Origin: Epiperipatus broadwayi
Lineage: Eukaryota; Onychophora; Udeonychophora; Euonychophora; Peripatidae
Reading direction: 5' to 3'
Assembly: GCA_028023455.1 (NCBI GenBank)
Contig: JAQFVV010000234.1
Coordinates: forward strand, 1 to 64,000
DNA length: 64,000 nucleotides
Position numbers and translations under genes: made by a program. The notes under the pieces are model-generated. The model did no database searches, was not told the origin of the DNA, and saw only the letters and a list, made by a program, of their open reading frames with translations. Positions 48,779-61,900 of the stretch are shown piece after piece. How positions within the stretch are numbered: the stretch's first letter is position 1; each line of letters opens with the position of its first letter.

Positions 48779-49560
48779 ACTTAAGGTCAACATGGGCATC
48801 ACAATATTATTGGTATCGACAAGGGATTTAAAATTCCATCATCAGATTTTCAATAGTATGGATGGCTGAAGAGTTGGAGGGTGGATTAGTTTGAAACCTG
48901 TTCATTAAAGTTTGAAGACTTACTATCTTAATACAAACTGATCACTGACTATATTGAGAGTGCCGATTCAGCAGAAAATGTGTATATCGGAGATCGTTTC
49001 CCCATTTTACATGTGTGTGGTTATGTGTATCAATTTTATGAGATGGGGTGGATAGCTGAAAGGAGTTTGAAAATCTATGTTCAAATCTCTTATAATTACA
49101 TCTAAACTCCACGTATATTAAATTATACTTGTATTTAATTACAGAGGCAGCATGCATCCTGCCCATTACTTTTCTATCTGCTTAAATAGATAAAGTTGTA
49201 TACGTGAGGGGTCAGAGTGACTTAATGTCAACATGGGCATCACAAAAATATTAAGGAATTTGGGCATTTCATCATAAGATTTTCAATGGTATGGATGACT
49301 GAAGAGTTGGAGAGTGGAATAGACTAAAGCCTGTTTATTAAATTTTGAAGATTTGCTATCTTAATATAAATTGAGCACTGATTATATATGTGGGTGTGTG
49401 ATGATGATCTGAACCAACTGATGACTACTGGTTCAGCATGAAATGCATATATTAAAGATTATTTAACTTTTTCACATGTCTGTGGTTATGTGTATCAGTT
49501 GTATAAGATAGAATGCATAGCTGAAGGAAGCTTGAAAGTCTGTGTTCAAATCTCCTACAA
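48779..49560 (+). repeat. Tandem duplication of a dispersed repeat, about 441 bp period
   Basis: CTTAAGGTCAACATGGGCAT at 48779 and CTTAATGTCAACATGGGCAT at 49220 start two units sharing GAAGAGTTGGAG, the GTGTGGTTATGTGTATCA / GTCTGTGGTTATGTGTATCA block and a final GTTCAAATCTC. A third partial copy is at 17205-17290. The end motif resembles a polymerase III B box. Confidence 0.75.
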
Positions 49561-50217
49561 TAATAAACTCTATAATATCACTATGGCAAGATGAAAAATA
49601 TACCAATTGGTGTTAATGTTCTTGCTATTGGTTTTTATATTTTTGCAACATCGTTAGGAAGACAAAGTATCACTTCCATATAATCAACTAGGTAAAATAA
49701 GACTTTACATACAGATAGCTTAATGACATTGGGCGAAAATACCGTGTCTTTAAAACAAGAGCAAATTGGAATATAGATTATATCACAACATATAAGTCCA
49801 CTTTACTGATTATAAACTACTAAGATATTTTACGTGGTTTAAGATCTTAAGTTGGTAGCAATGCAAACAAAAGGGGTCTCAAAATTATTCCATCTATGGT
49901 TGATAAAAAACTGGAGTTACTGTAATTATTAAACCAAAGTCCTTAAATGTTGCATTCAACACATTAAATACCATTGTGTAAGTCCTTTTTAAAACTAGCA
50001 AAACAGAAAAATCATCACCATATTGGAAATTTGTAGTCTAAGAAAATCTTTTTAATCGTTTCAAATGAAAGATTGCACATTCAAACTAAGGCACCGATGA
50101 AATGGGCGTGTTAATATCTTTAGAGATTTGTTTACACATATTTGAATTCATTAAATTACCGAATATTCAGACTTTTCCTTCACAAGTATTTAATCACAGG
50201 AAAATATTTACAAATTA

Positions 50218-51391
50218 TTCTGGACTTCTGCGCATGCTAATATCATGGCGTTTTGTGTTTATAATTTTATACAGTCTTTATCATTTTTCAATTACTAAGT
50301 TCTCATTTTTTTATGAAGTTTTTCCGCTATGTTTAATTAGTAAAATATTTTCTTTTAGCTTATCTTTTTACTTGCTTTTGGAATTCTTTTGTTCTCTCTA
50401 ATTCTACTTTTATTTCCACTTAAGTAAAAAAAAAATACGAAAAAAAAATTTAACTTTCATTGTACGTTATTTTTTAAAAAAAAAATTAGTCAAAAAAAAA
50501 TCTAAATTTACTTTTATTTTTTAGCTTTTACCAAATGCCAATATATTTGCAACGTATATAAATAAACGTGACAATACCACCAGTGCCAGGAGATGAAAAT
50601 AAAATAGGGGTTTACACTAATTTTATTCTTAAGTTTTTTAAATTCATATTCGTGTTGTTTTTGTTTTTTTTTTGTAGTAGCGTGCTGATATATTCCGTAG
50701 ACTCATTCAACAAGCGATGTTCGGCTTTAACGCCCACTTTTAGGTCTAACACGGCAGGAATGGAAAATATTTCAACATTCATCTGTGTCCTTTTCGCTTA
50801 AGTGTAATAGTAACGATAAGAAGCCCAAGTTATAAGCACTAATAAGCGTTGCTCATCGTTTTGAGTCTTACAGGCTCGCGGCAACTTGGTCCGCCTTCCC
50901 CTTTATTGGGATCCCTGCTAGAAATAGTCTGATGGGCATATAAAGGTGGTCTTATGTTAATATACTGCGTACTAGGACTCGGGGCTATGTTTTTCCCCTC
51001 TTCAGTAACCGCCTACCCGGTCAAATACTTGTGACTTATGTCTACATCAGCCACGATCGTGTTTTATTTTAGACATATCAAAAAAAATATACATACATTT
51101 TTTCTTTCTGGAAGTCATATTAAAAATTTTTTTTATATATATTTTAATAATCAGGGTTTAATTAGTTCGTTAGTTTATATAATTTTTTTTTTTAAAAAAT
51201 TACTATTTATTTTCCAGCTATGAGTTTCTTTGGGTCATCGTTGTAACGTTCTTTATCATTACAACTTATCTCAGGTTGTAGTTGTTAAATCGAAGCCCGA
51301 GTTGGGTTGCCATTATAACGTTTTCCGTTTTGCTAGGCCTCTACGCGCTAATATAAACTGCGCATGAGTTGATCAAGCTATGTCAAAAAAA
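50218..51391 (-). mobile_element. TGTAACG-family LTR element, inverted and truncated at both ends
   Basis: Reverse complement of parts of the 52182-55673 element: LTR start (50218-50572), the whole internal region (about 50573-51315) and only 75 bp of the LTR end (51316-51391). The internal region is nearly identical between the copies, including a stretch that reads GCCGATCCTGT-free but otherwise matching sequence around 50875-51060. Similarity stops abruptly at 50218 and 51391. Confidence 0.8.
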
Positions 51392-51392
51392 A

Positions 51393-51640
51393 TGTGTTAG
51401 ATGAGGAAGATAAAGCTAGTGATAAACGTCCGACTGCATTAGTTAAAAATGTTCAGTATAATGATAATCTAAATAGTTTTAAGACCGAAGTTTTGGAGAG
51501 TGACTCTTGCATTGATAGTTAACTCTGCATTTGAGTTTACACCCAAGAAAGGTAGGAGTGAAGAAATGTATAATTTGAAAAATGAATTAAGTTATTTAAA
51601 TATTTAAAAAATGAATGATCCAGAAGATCACTTTAATTTA
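51393..51640 (+). pseudogene. Unrecognised coding-like remnant
   Basis: From 51393 a frame encodes NVLDEEDKASDKRPTALVKN… to a stop near 51530; in another frame coding-like sequence continues (NSAFEFTPKKGRSEEMYNLK…, then a stop and MNDPEDHFNL). The residue mix (charged, low in F/I/K runs typical of AT-rich noise) suggests a real protein once. It starts exactly where the truncated LTR ends. The less AT-rich stretch to about 52000 could be its 3' untranslated part, as in a processed pseudogene. I do not recognise the family. Confidence 0.35.
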
Positions 51641-52181
51641 TAAATGTACATTTCTATGGGATAATTACTTTAGATGACTAGTTTCTTTTTGTAGCAATAA
51701 CTATCAAATATTTCTTCAGCATTCAATAGTGATGAATAGATCAACAGAATCAAGGTTAATTTTTAAAGCATTTCTTTGTGTGAAGCTTTATATTCAGCTA
51801 CAATACTGGACAGAGCAGGGAAAGCATCCTGGAGGGTTCTCTACTCCATAAAATGTATGATATATACTTAAACATTCTTACAAAATGCCATACAGTAAAG
51901 TGCATCACAACAAAGTACTTACAATTCTGTCCATCATTTCATGGAAAGAAGATAATTTTTCTGTTGGTACCCATAGCAAAGTTTTTGTTTTAAAAATATT
52001 TTTTATTCTAAAGGAATAAAATAGTAACACATCTTTATTTTTTTTTAAAATTTTAAAATCACTTTAAAATTTATTCTACATACATAACTTTTAATATTTT
52101 GTTATACATAATAAAGAAAAATATTTACATAAAAGCAATGCCTGTAAATTCAGACATGAGAGTTACAGTATATATATATAT

Positions 52182-53538
52182 TGTAACGTTTATTTATATA
52201 CGTTGCAAATATATTGGCATTTGGTAAAAGCTAAAAAATAAAAGTAAATTTAGATTTTTTTTTGACTAATTTTTTTTTAAAAAAAATAACGTACAATGAA
52301 AGTTAAATTTTTCTTTCGTATTTTTTTTTACTTAACTGGAAATAAAAGTAGAATTAGAGAGAACAAAAGAATTCCAAAAGCAAGTAAAAAGATAAGCTAA
52401 AAGAAAAATATTTTAGCTAATAAAACATGGCGGAAAAACTTGATAAAAAAAATGAGAACTTAGTAATTGAAAAATGATAAAGACTGTATAAGATTATAAA
52501 CACAAAACGCCATGATATTAGCATGTGCAGAAGTCTGACACAGGACCTCTAGTATAAAAAGAAGGGATTCGGTTGGAGGAACGTCTTGGTTTAGCTGATA
52601 TTCTTTTGGTTGGTTTTGGATTAGAGAATCCAGACCTCTCTACGATGAAAAAGTTATTCATACGAGAGTAGACCGGAGCTTTAGCTGACATCATTACCGA
52701 TGGACACCAGAGAAGCTTACGCGACTAGCCTATGGAACCAGCACCAAGATCAACTAATAATCAAAGGCCGTGAGCTCAATTCAACCCCGAAAAACTATGC
52801 ATAGTTATCTACAACCTTCGTGAATTCACAAAACTTACCAGTAAGTTAAGACTACTTATTCCTGATTGTGACAAAATTAAGCGTTTGCAAACAAGTCTTA
52901 AAATAATCCCGATAGAGACTTTCATTTTTTCTGTACAAGAGACTTTTGTTTATACCAGAACTTTTTAATTAATTATTTTATTTTATTGATTGCATCATAT
53001 TTGAATTAATATGTGTTCTCTCTGATTTACTTGATTAGGAATTCTCATTTTAACTTAAACAGATTTTTAATCTGTTATAATAATAAAAATATTTCTAATA
53101 TCAATTTTCATTTGTCCGTTATTAATAATAGTTATTATTATTTTTTTATTATTAAATCTATTAGTAGTTTAATAAGATTTAAAAATGTAATTTACCTTTG
53201 CCAATATGTTTGAATAATCCCAGGAATAATAATCTTAAAAAAATAATTATCGTTACGGTATGATGTAATACCGATTAGTTTAAAAGTATTTTTTTTATTT
53301 GTGAGATGTTATATGATGATTTCAGCGAATTCTTAGGAATTCTGGCATCCAGATTAAATAAATTAAAAGCTGATTTCGTCAATAGCACAATTCTCAACAA
53401 TTAATAGGCTGAGTTGATCAGGAAATATAGCTATGTTTTTAGAATAGAAATATAACTCTTCTTTTTTGACATAGCTTGATCAACTCATGTGCAGTTTATA
53501 TTAGCATGTAGAGGCCTAGCAAAACGGAAAACATTATA
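52182..53538 (+). repeat. 5' LTR of the TGTAACG element
   Basis: Begins TGTAACG after a TA tract and ends ACATTATA where sister LTRs have ACGTTATA. AGTATAAAAAGA at 52550 is a likely TATA box, retained in the 3' LTR (54650) and degraded in the solo LTR (33520). Confidence 0.75.
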
Positions 53539-53539
53539 A

Positions 53540-53557
53540 TGGCAACCCAACTCGGGC
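53540..53557 (+). promoter_or_regulatory. Putative primer-binding site
   Basis: TGGCAACCCAACTCGGGC follows the LTR directly; TGG would pair with a tRNA CCA end. The inverted copy has the same sequence at 51299-51316. tRNA identity not determined. Confidence 0.5.
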
Positions 53558-54280
53558 TTCGATTTAACAACTACAACCTGAGATAAGTTGTAATGATAAA
53601 GAACGTTACAACGATGACCCAAAGAAACTCGTAGCCGGAAAATAAATAGTAATTTTAAAAAAAAAAAAATTATATAAACTAACGAACTAATTAAACCCTG
53701 ATTATTAAAATATATAAAAAAAAATTTTTTTAATATGACTTCCAGAAAGAAAAAATGTATGTATATTTTTTATTGATATGTCTAAAATAAAACACGATCG
53801 TGGCTGATGTAGACATAAGTCACAAGTATTTGACCGGGTAGGCGGTTACTGAAGAGGGGAAAAATATAGCCCCGAGTCCTAGTATACAGTATATTAACAT
53901 AAGACCACCTTTATATGCCCATCAGACTATTTCTAGCAGGGATCCCAATAAAGGGGAAGGCGGACCAAGTTGCCGCGAGCCTGTAAGACTCAAAATGATG
54001 AGCAACGCTCATTAGTGCTTATAACTTGGGCTTCTTATCGTTACTATTACACTTAAGCAAAATGGACAAAGATGAATGTTGAAATATTTTCCATTCCTGC
54101 CGTGTTAGACCTAAAAGTGGGCGTTAAAGCCGAACATCGCTTGTTGAATGAGTCTACGGAATATATCAGCACGCTACTACAAAAAAAAAAAAAAAACAAC
54201 ACGAATATGAATTTAAAAAACTTAAGAATAAAATTAGTGTAAACCCCTATTTTATTCTCATCTCCTGGCACTGGTGGTAT

Positions 54281-55673
54281 TGTAACGTTTATTTATATAC
54301 GTTGCAAATATATTGGCATTTGGTAAAAGCTAAAAAATAAAAGTAAATTTAGATTTTTTTTTTGACTAATTTTTTTTAAAAAAAATAACGTACAATGAAA
54401 GTTAAATTTTTCTTTCGTATTTTTTTTTACTTAACTGGAAATAAAAGTAGAATTAGAGAGAACAAAAGAATTCCAAAAGCAAGTAAAAAGATAAGCTAAA
54501 AGAAAAATATTTTACTAATTAAACATGGTGGAAAAACTTGATAAAAAAATGAGAACTTAGTAATTGAAAAATGATAAAGACTGTATAAGATTATAAACAC
54601 AAAATGCCATGATATTAGCATGCGCAGAAGTCCAACAACAGGACCTCTAGTATAAAAAGGAGGGATTCGGTTGGAGGAACATCTTGGTTTAGCTGATATT
54701 CTTTTGGTTTGTTTTGGATTAGAGAATCCAGACCACTCTACGATGAAAAAGTTATTCATACGAGAGTAGACCGGAGCTTTAGCTGACATCATTACCGATG
54801 GACACCAGAGAAGCTTACGTGACTAGCCTATGGAACCAGCACCAAGATCAACTAATAATCAAAGGCCATGAGCTCAATTCAACCCCGAAAAACTATGCAT
54901 AGTTATCTACAACCTTCGTGAATTCACAAAACTTACCGGTAAGTTAAGACTACTTATTCCTGATTGTGACAAAATTAAGCATTTGCAAACAAGTCTTAAA
55001 ATAATCCCGATATGGACTTTCATTTTTTCTGTACAAGAGACTTTTGTTTATACCAGAACTTTTCAATTAATTATTTTATTTTATTGATTGCATCATATTT
55101 GAATTAATGTGTTCTCTCTCATTTATTTGATTAGGAATTCTCATTTTAACTTAAACAGATTTTTAATCTGTTATAATAATAAAAATATTTCTAATATCAA
55201 TTTTCATTTGTCCGTTATTAATAATAGTTATTATAATTTTTTTATTATTAAATCTATTAGTAGTTTAATAAGATTTAAAAATGTAATTTACCTTTGCCAA
55301 TATGTTTGAATAAGCCCAGGAATAATAATCTTAAAAAAATAATTCTCGTTACGGTATGATGTAATACCGATTAGTTTAAAAGTATTTTTTTTTTTTTTGT
55401 GAGATGTTATATGATGATTTCAGCGAATTCTTAGGAATTCTGGCACCCAGATTAAATAAATTAAAAGCTGATTTCGTCAATAGGACAATTCTCAACAATT
55501 AATAGGCCGAGTTGATCAGGAAATATAGCTATGTTTTTAGAGTAGAAATATAACTCTTCTTTTTTGACATAGCTTGATCAACTCATGCACAGTTTATATT
55601 AGCGTGTAGAGGCCTAGCAACACACACAGTTTATATTAGCGTGTAGAGGCCTAGAAAAACGGAAAACGTTATA
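54281..55673 (+). repeat. 3' LTR of the TGTAACG element
   Basis: Copies the 5' LTR but carries a local duplication of CAGTTTATATTAGCGTGTAG…GGCCTAG near its end (55590-55655), about 35 bp that is single in the other LTRs. Ends AACGTTATA, then a TA run. Confidence 0.75.
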
Positions 55674-55782
55674 TATATATATATATTGTTATAAGTAATT
55701 TATTGAAAAGTATTTTTATTTGAACATAAATAATTTCTAATGAACTATTTATTTTTTTGGATTATTATGTATATATAATCAG

Positions 55783-55937
55783 TGGTGTCGTAGTGGAAAA
55801 TGTGTTTTACATGGCAATGCTTATAGTATAAAAGATGGTCATTGGTCTGAGTGGTCTGAATATTCAAGGTGTACTTCAGCTTGTTCTATTTTTGGAATAG
55901 GAATAAAAACTTCTTACAGAACCTGCACAGATCCAAG
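55783..55937 (+). CDS. ADAMTS-family metalloprotease, exon C: end of disintegrin-like domain and first TSP1 repeat
   Basis: Acceptor ATAATCAG ends at 55782; donor AG|GTAATT follows 55937. The exon is 155 bases, 51 codons plus two bases of a split codon. WCRSGKC closes the disintegrin-like region; GHWSEWSEYSRCTSAC is the start of a thrombospondin type-1 repeat with the WSxW tryptophan ladder, and SYRTCTDP continues it. The usual CSRTCGGG becomes CTSACSIFGIG. Together with exons A and B this is the ADAMTS order disintegrin-like domain then TSP1, which serves extracellular matrix binding. The rest of TSP1, the Cys-rich module and spacer must lie downstream beyond 64000. Confidence 0.85.
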
Positions 55938-56289
55938 GTAATTATCTCTGTCTTTATACATATTACCAATTTAATCAATTGTAAACACACATTAATTGTT
56001 TTAATTTGCTTACAGTAGAATAACATTATCTTTAGGAAAATAAAGTATTTCTTAGTAACCTTTAAATAATTATCTTAAGTTGTTTTATGATAATAGCAAT
56101 TATTATAAACTTGAATAATGAAAGTCATCTTTATAATAGATATTATCGTTAAAGCTACTTACAAAAAGAAAGTGCTTAAGTTACTGTAAATTCTTAATAT
56201 TAATTATTATTCAGACTTATTTAATCATACAGATTCTTCATATGATAATCAGCACATTTCATTCTATATTTCAAAATCTTTGTTAGTCT

Positions 56290-56290
56290 T

Positions 56291-56326
<36 letters not shown>

Positions 56327-56776
56327 AATACTATATATATATATATATATAATTCTTCAAAAAACAATACAATAATTAATATAGTAAACAATATTTTAAA
56401 AACAAATATCTACTATATTTTAATAGAAGTACTTTCAACTATCTAAGTAGTTGTTATCAACTATATTCAAATTCAGTTACAAAAAACCGTTATAAATGTA
56501 TACAAAACAATTACATCATACATAAATTTTCCCACAATTTATTAATTTTTATATTAGCAGCTTGTCTATTTATCATATAAAAATTAATGAATTGTTGGAA
56601 ATTTGATGTATGACATAATTGTTTTTGTATACATTTATAACGGTTTTTTGTAATAAAATTTGTATATAGTTGATAACAGATAGTTGAAAGTACTTCTATT
56701 AAATTGTAGTAGACATTTGTTTTTAAAATATTGTTTACTGTATTAAGTATTGTATTGTTTTTCAAAGAATTATATA
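56290..56776. repeat. Fold-back repeat with TA-tract left end, 350 bp after exon C
   Basis: AATTCTTCAAAAAACAATAC at 56351 pairs with GTATTGTTTTTCAAAGAATT near 56750-56770; arms of about 200 bp meet near 56560. The left flank is a TA palindrome (56296-56350, ATATGCAAATACTATAT). No coding capacity; fits a miniature inverted-repeat transposon. Confidence 0.8.
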
Positions 56777-56839
56777 TATTTGATTATAATTAGAATACAG
56801 ACATTGATTACTAATTTACACACACACATATATATATAT

Positions 56840-58984
56840 TGTAACTATCTGGAGAATAACTTAATGTGATCTGCACTACAGGGCGCCATCTAGGCATTTG
56901 AACCTAAAAAAATTTATAAAGTAGGCAGATACGTAAGTAAAAAAAAAATTTTTTTTAAAAATTTTGATTCCGGTCGTTAGCCCAAGTCACTAGCTCAGGG
57001 AGTAGCAGAGATTTAGTAATATAATATCTTATCTAATTATATTTCAATATTAAAAAATAAATAAAATAAGCCACTGCCAGTAATTAACATACAAAAATTT
57101 ATTTACGCACATATATATATAAAATTTAACATTATTATTTTAGTATGTTTATTTTAGATTTTAATTTGATTTTATAATTTAAATTTACATTTTAATTTTT
57201 ATAATATTATAAGTTTACATTTTAATTAAGTTCGCACAGATGGATTTATGAAAGTTTGTTTTATAATGTTGAGTATAGATCGGTTACATAGATTACACGG
57301 TTAAAAACATTTCAAAGTAAACATAAACGATCAAAATACAAAATCATTGTTACCGTCAACTGCATAGGGAATAAAAGAAACCCAATGGTGTTCATCATAA
57401 GACACCACATTAACACCAATAGCTTAAAAGACATCTGAATAAATACATCTTAGATACTCACCGTAAGGTATCAGTATTTACCGAATGTCTATATATTTTG
57501 ATCACCTATGAAAACCCAAAACATAATTAACCAATAACCAATCCATGCAAGCGTCTATAAACAACTTAAATTTAATGCATTTTTATTTAGTGTCGAGTAT
57601 GAATAGACTACATAGATTTGCATTTGAAAGAAAATATTCTATCCTTATTTAACCTTAGGCCAAAAGTTCGCAGTCGAACTAACGCCAATTCATCTGATAT
57701 TCATCTGATATATCGATGTATTCAATGTAATACAAAATACGGCAGCACAAAAAGTTAAGAGAAGAAATTGTCTCTCATCAGATAGGAATACATACATCTA
57801 TCTGACAAGAAGAGCAATAAAAAAACTCCATAGAAAGGAACTGCGGTCTCCGACTTATAATTCCTTCCATAGGCAAATGGGTGAGTGTGGCGTATACAAA
57901 TGATTCTTCCCATAGTGAATCTTGCATTACATCTACTAACTACACCAATATATCCAATCCATTGACCCAATTTAACTACGAAACAAATAACCTAAGATTA
58001 CCTTTCCCTAATATAACTTTACAAATCTATATAGCCATTCACGCCCTACTTGAGTTTAATATTTATATAATTAGTTTAATGAAAAACAGAAATCATAATA
58101 AAACTTAAAGAACAAATAAATAAATAAATGGAAATGATTTTACAAAAGAAATACATTAAATAAAATTATAACTAATTAATAAATAACGTTGGTCAGATAG
58201 AATTCTATTTCTTAATAAATTAAAGACTGAGAAAGTTTATATTTTAAAGTTCTTAGTGTTTCAAAATGTTTTTAAAGTTCTTACAATTTTATTTCAACTT
58301 TCCTCTTCATTCATTGCATGCCGTTTGGAATCCACATTTAATACCCCGGACGATCCTGTTGTCCTCAGTATAAGAAAAGCGATGTTTCATTTTTCCATTT
58401 TTATAACAACTGAAGGAATTGAAAGTGCATCTTTCAATCCCTTCATCTCCAACTCTCTGACTTAATACATCTCAGTTCTCTCTTAATAAATAATTTCCAA
58501 CTTTTCCTTTTATATTAATCTTAAGGATTGACTCAACATTACGTCATTGATGGTGGTGGTCTTTTCGCTGAGGTCCGATTCCATAGGGATTTCTTTTTAT
58601 TTGCTAAAAGTTTCTATTGTTTTCCTACCTGACCGTTGTTTATACATTTAAATGCTCAAGGGCTTATTCACTTGGACTAATTAAAATAATCATTTCCATA
58701 ACATTAATTAACCTGTTTTCCAAATCCAAAGATATATTTAAAGATAAATTTAAAGATATAATTTTATCTCCAAATCTTTTTAAAATTTAGTTTTAAAATA
58801 CTTTTTCTTTAATAAAGTTTTATTTTAATAATTTTTCTCCTCTGTGCGATTTATATATGTACGAGTTTAAGGTAGAATTTATTTTCAATTTTTCTGTCTT
58901 AAAAAAAAAAATTTAAATACGAACTTTTTATTTTAATGTTTAATAATAATAAAAAAAAATGTAACGTCGTCTGTGCTCGTTACA
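56840..58984 (+). repeat. Solo LTR of another family, about 2.1 kb
   Basis: TGTAACTATCTGG at 56840 and GTGCTCGTTACA at 58984 are TG…CA ends with a TGTAAC/GTTACA inverted repeat. Flanks TATAT and ATATA fit a TA-rich target duplication. The interior is richer in G+C in places (56880-57010, 57640-57990). Orientation is tentative. Confidence 0.6.
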
Positions 58985-61900
58985 ATATATATAATGTTTC
59001 CTTCCTTTTTTCTTTGTATTTTTCTACAATTCAAATTAATTTAATTATTATTTCATAATTCTGTTTTACTTATCACTATTTAAATATTTATTTTTTATAT
59101 TTGTTAATATTATATCTATCTATCACAAATTAAATGTCATTTAAGCACTAATATAACAGTGGTAAATTATTAGAGGATTTTAAAGTTATTTGAAAAGTGA
59201 AAAAAATGTTATGTCTGTTCCACTAAATAAATACTGCTTTTAATTTATATATATATATTTTAAATTAAACATAACTCAAAAGAAATAAATCACTCTTGCA
59301 CAGGCTATAAATTAAAAGCACTGTAAATGTTGAACAAATGATGAAGATAGAACAAATCTATTTATTATTGTAGCTCTGATGTTTATAAGCTTTCCATTGC
59401 TAACATTGTTGGTAATTCACAGTGAAATTAATTTATCAGTCATATGGGATATGAGTTAGTAAACTCATAATCTCTTATACAAGACTGGAGACAGAATCTC
59501 ATTTTTAACACTATGATTTGATGGCCTTAGATTTAATCTCATGAAAACATTCTTTTACATTAAAGATAGTTGATCTTGAAGTGAATTATGGGATGGCTAT
59601 ATATATATATAGTAACAGATACATTTTGCCAATGCTGGGGAAAATCTAAAAAAAATCTAATTTAATCTAATCTAGCTCTATCGGCGTCGCCATTATGTAA
59701 GGAAATATCATTAGACACTGTCAATATTTACTAAAAGCTAATTCATTCAAGTTATATGTAAAATGAAATAAAACAATGAGATTATTCGCTACAGACATCA
59801 ACAAATCTATCACGATTACAAAGTAAATTGCAATAAACAGTGAAATCGTATATCATTGCCCTAAACAATAATATATGATTAAGCTAACTATTTGATTAGT
59901 AATTGAATGAAAGTCACTTCAAATATATAACTAAATTAGATTCCAACAAGCGTTATTAATAATCTATTGTTATTATAATAATTGAAATCTACTTTAATAT
60001 CTAATGTCACTGCATTTTATTTAAATAGATTAGTCTCTAACTAATTATATCTGCATTTTACCAACATTTTTAAAACCTATACACTACTTTAAATATTTAA
60101 ACAAAATAATCTGTTACTCAAATTTATACCTAGTTTAATAAAACGCTAAACATAATGTGTAAACATTTCATTAGTATCTTCCAATAAAGCGATACATAAT
60201 TATTGCTTCGTTTATATTTTAAAATGGAATACTCCACGAGAATTTGTTATCAATAAATCTATTAGATAATTTCTAACTCTACAATGCCCAATCAGATTAT
60301 ATAAAATATATATTAAGTTTCCATTGGATGTTTATTAACTTATAATTATTAATATTATTTATTTGAATCTTCTACCAATCAAATATGAAATAGATTTTTG
60401 TAACAATTAAGCTATATAACTATAATTGACAGTTATTCAAATCAGAGATATTATTCAATTAAGCTAGTCAATGAAATTTGTTATCTTCACTTTAGAGAAA
60501 TTTTAAAAGTATTTAAAATAAGTAATTCTAAACCAATGACAAAATACGATCTATTTAGATTTTTATGACGAGACTACATCAGCTAAGACATAATCAACTC
60601 TAAGCTAATGATATTGACTTGCTTGTAATATTAACTAGAATATATATAAGCAAATATTCGAATGGAAAAATAAATGTAAAGTTTATAAGTAAATAAGATA
60701 AAAAAACTATAATATACAAAACATATCATATTTTATATTCTAGTTTATTTACTAAGTTGAGTTTGAATCTTGGACCAAATTTTAAATAACAAAATCATCT
60801 TACACAATCCAAAGAAAGAATTAAACAGATTCGTAGCATTTAAATCAATTCAATTTATTGGATTATAAAAAAAAATGGTAACATTAATAAAATACAACAG
60901 AAGATCAATCGATATTTGTAATTGATTGAATTAATAAAAGTGATAAAATTTATGTGTGTAACTCTAAAATATGTTTCGAAACAATAATGACACGTATAAA
61001 AAAAAATGAATGGAAGGAGAGATTTAAATATTTCAATGAAAAATCTTTAAATAACAGATACCAAATATATGCAATTGAATAAAATTGAACTCTATTTGTT
61101 CATTAACATAATAATTGAGCAAATATAAAACAAAACGCTATATTTAAACTTCTTTTCTGTCTGATATTTCAAGCTAAATTTTAAAATATACAAAAATCAA
61201 ATTGAATATTTAAAAACCTTAGTCACATTAATCTATAGTGTCAGACAAGAGTTGAAATAATCTATAAATGAATCTCTCCAAGCCTTTCATTTTGCCCTTC
61301 ATTGCGTAAACCCTTTTATATCTAAATGTACACTATTTATGTTTAAAAATAAAATATAAACTATTCTTTAAAATATATATATATGCATATGTGTGCATAT
61401 GCATAAACCAAAAAAATGATACACTCAGTAAAATTCTATTCATTTATCCATCGTGGCTTCCTTATTTTCAGTCCTAAAATGTAGAGATAAATTCATTTCC
61501 TTGAATAGAGAAATGATAAGTTGAACGTTCAATGTTTCTTTTCATTAGCAGTAATATTCAGATAGAATTTCTCTAAGACATAATCCCATTAAATCAAGTG
61601 AATAATTTTAATACCATCCTTTTTTGTCTTTCCTTGAATGAGGAGAGTGGGGTTTAAATTGCCTATTAATAATGTGAATTAATCCAGTTGATCCCGTTGA
61701 TTTTCCTGGCTTGAAATATAATATCCATCGAATGTAATAGTCGTTACATTTGGATTTTTTTAACACCTGGAATCTTTTTCATTTAAAATAGCCAATTTGC
61801 CATGCAATGCATTTTTTATAGGTTTTCCTTCTTTCACATTTTTGTTGCCACTTTTCTGGAACTTCTTCAGAAAGCTGCCCCTCAAATGAATGGGCAGACA

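Larger units (their letters stand above)
52182..55673 (+). mobile_element. Complete TGTAACG-family LTR element with a 0.74 kb non-coding internal region
   Basis: Two highly similar LTRs (52182-53538, 54281-55673; about 1.36 and 1.39 kb) flank 53540-54280. TGGCAACCCAACTCGGGC begins one base after the 5' LTR and looks like a primer-binding site, giving + orientation. The internal region has no ORF of note and no clear purine tract, so the element is non-autonomous. TA tracts flank both sides. It ends 110 bp before exon C. Confidence 0.8.
44569..55782 (+). other. Intron of the ADAMTS-like gene, about 11.2 kb
   Basis: Begins GTAATA and ends ATATAATCAG, joining EYK to WCR in phase 0. Stretches 44569-45257, 46037-47381, 47457-48778, 49561-50217 and 51641-52181 are AT-rich with nothing recognised. 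Confidence 0.65.

Noticed and set aside
50102-50401. 99-codon + frame, partner of a minus frame at 54496-54792
   Set aside because: Antisense frames in LTR sequence of opposite orientation; no motif.
53013-53213. 66-codon frame, repeated at 55109-55309
   Set aside because: Within the LTR pair; Asn/Ile/Phe-rich noise.
57755-58465. Several 69-75-codon frames on both strands
   Set aside because: Inside the solo LTR, no recognised domain and mutually overlapping.
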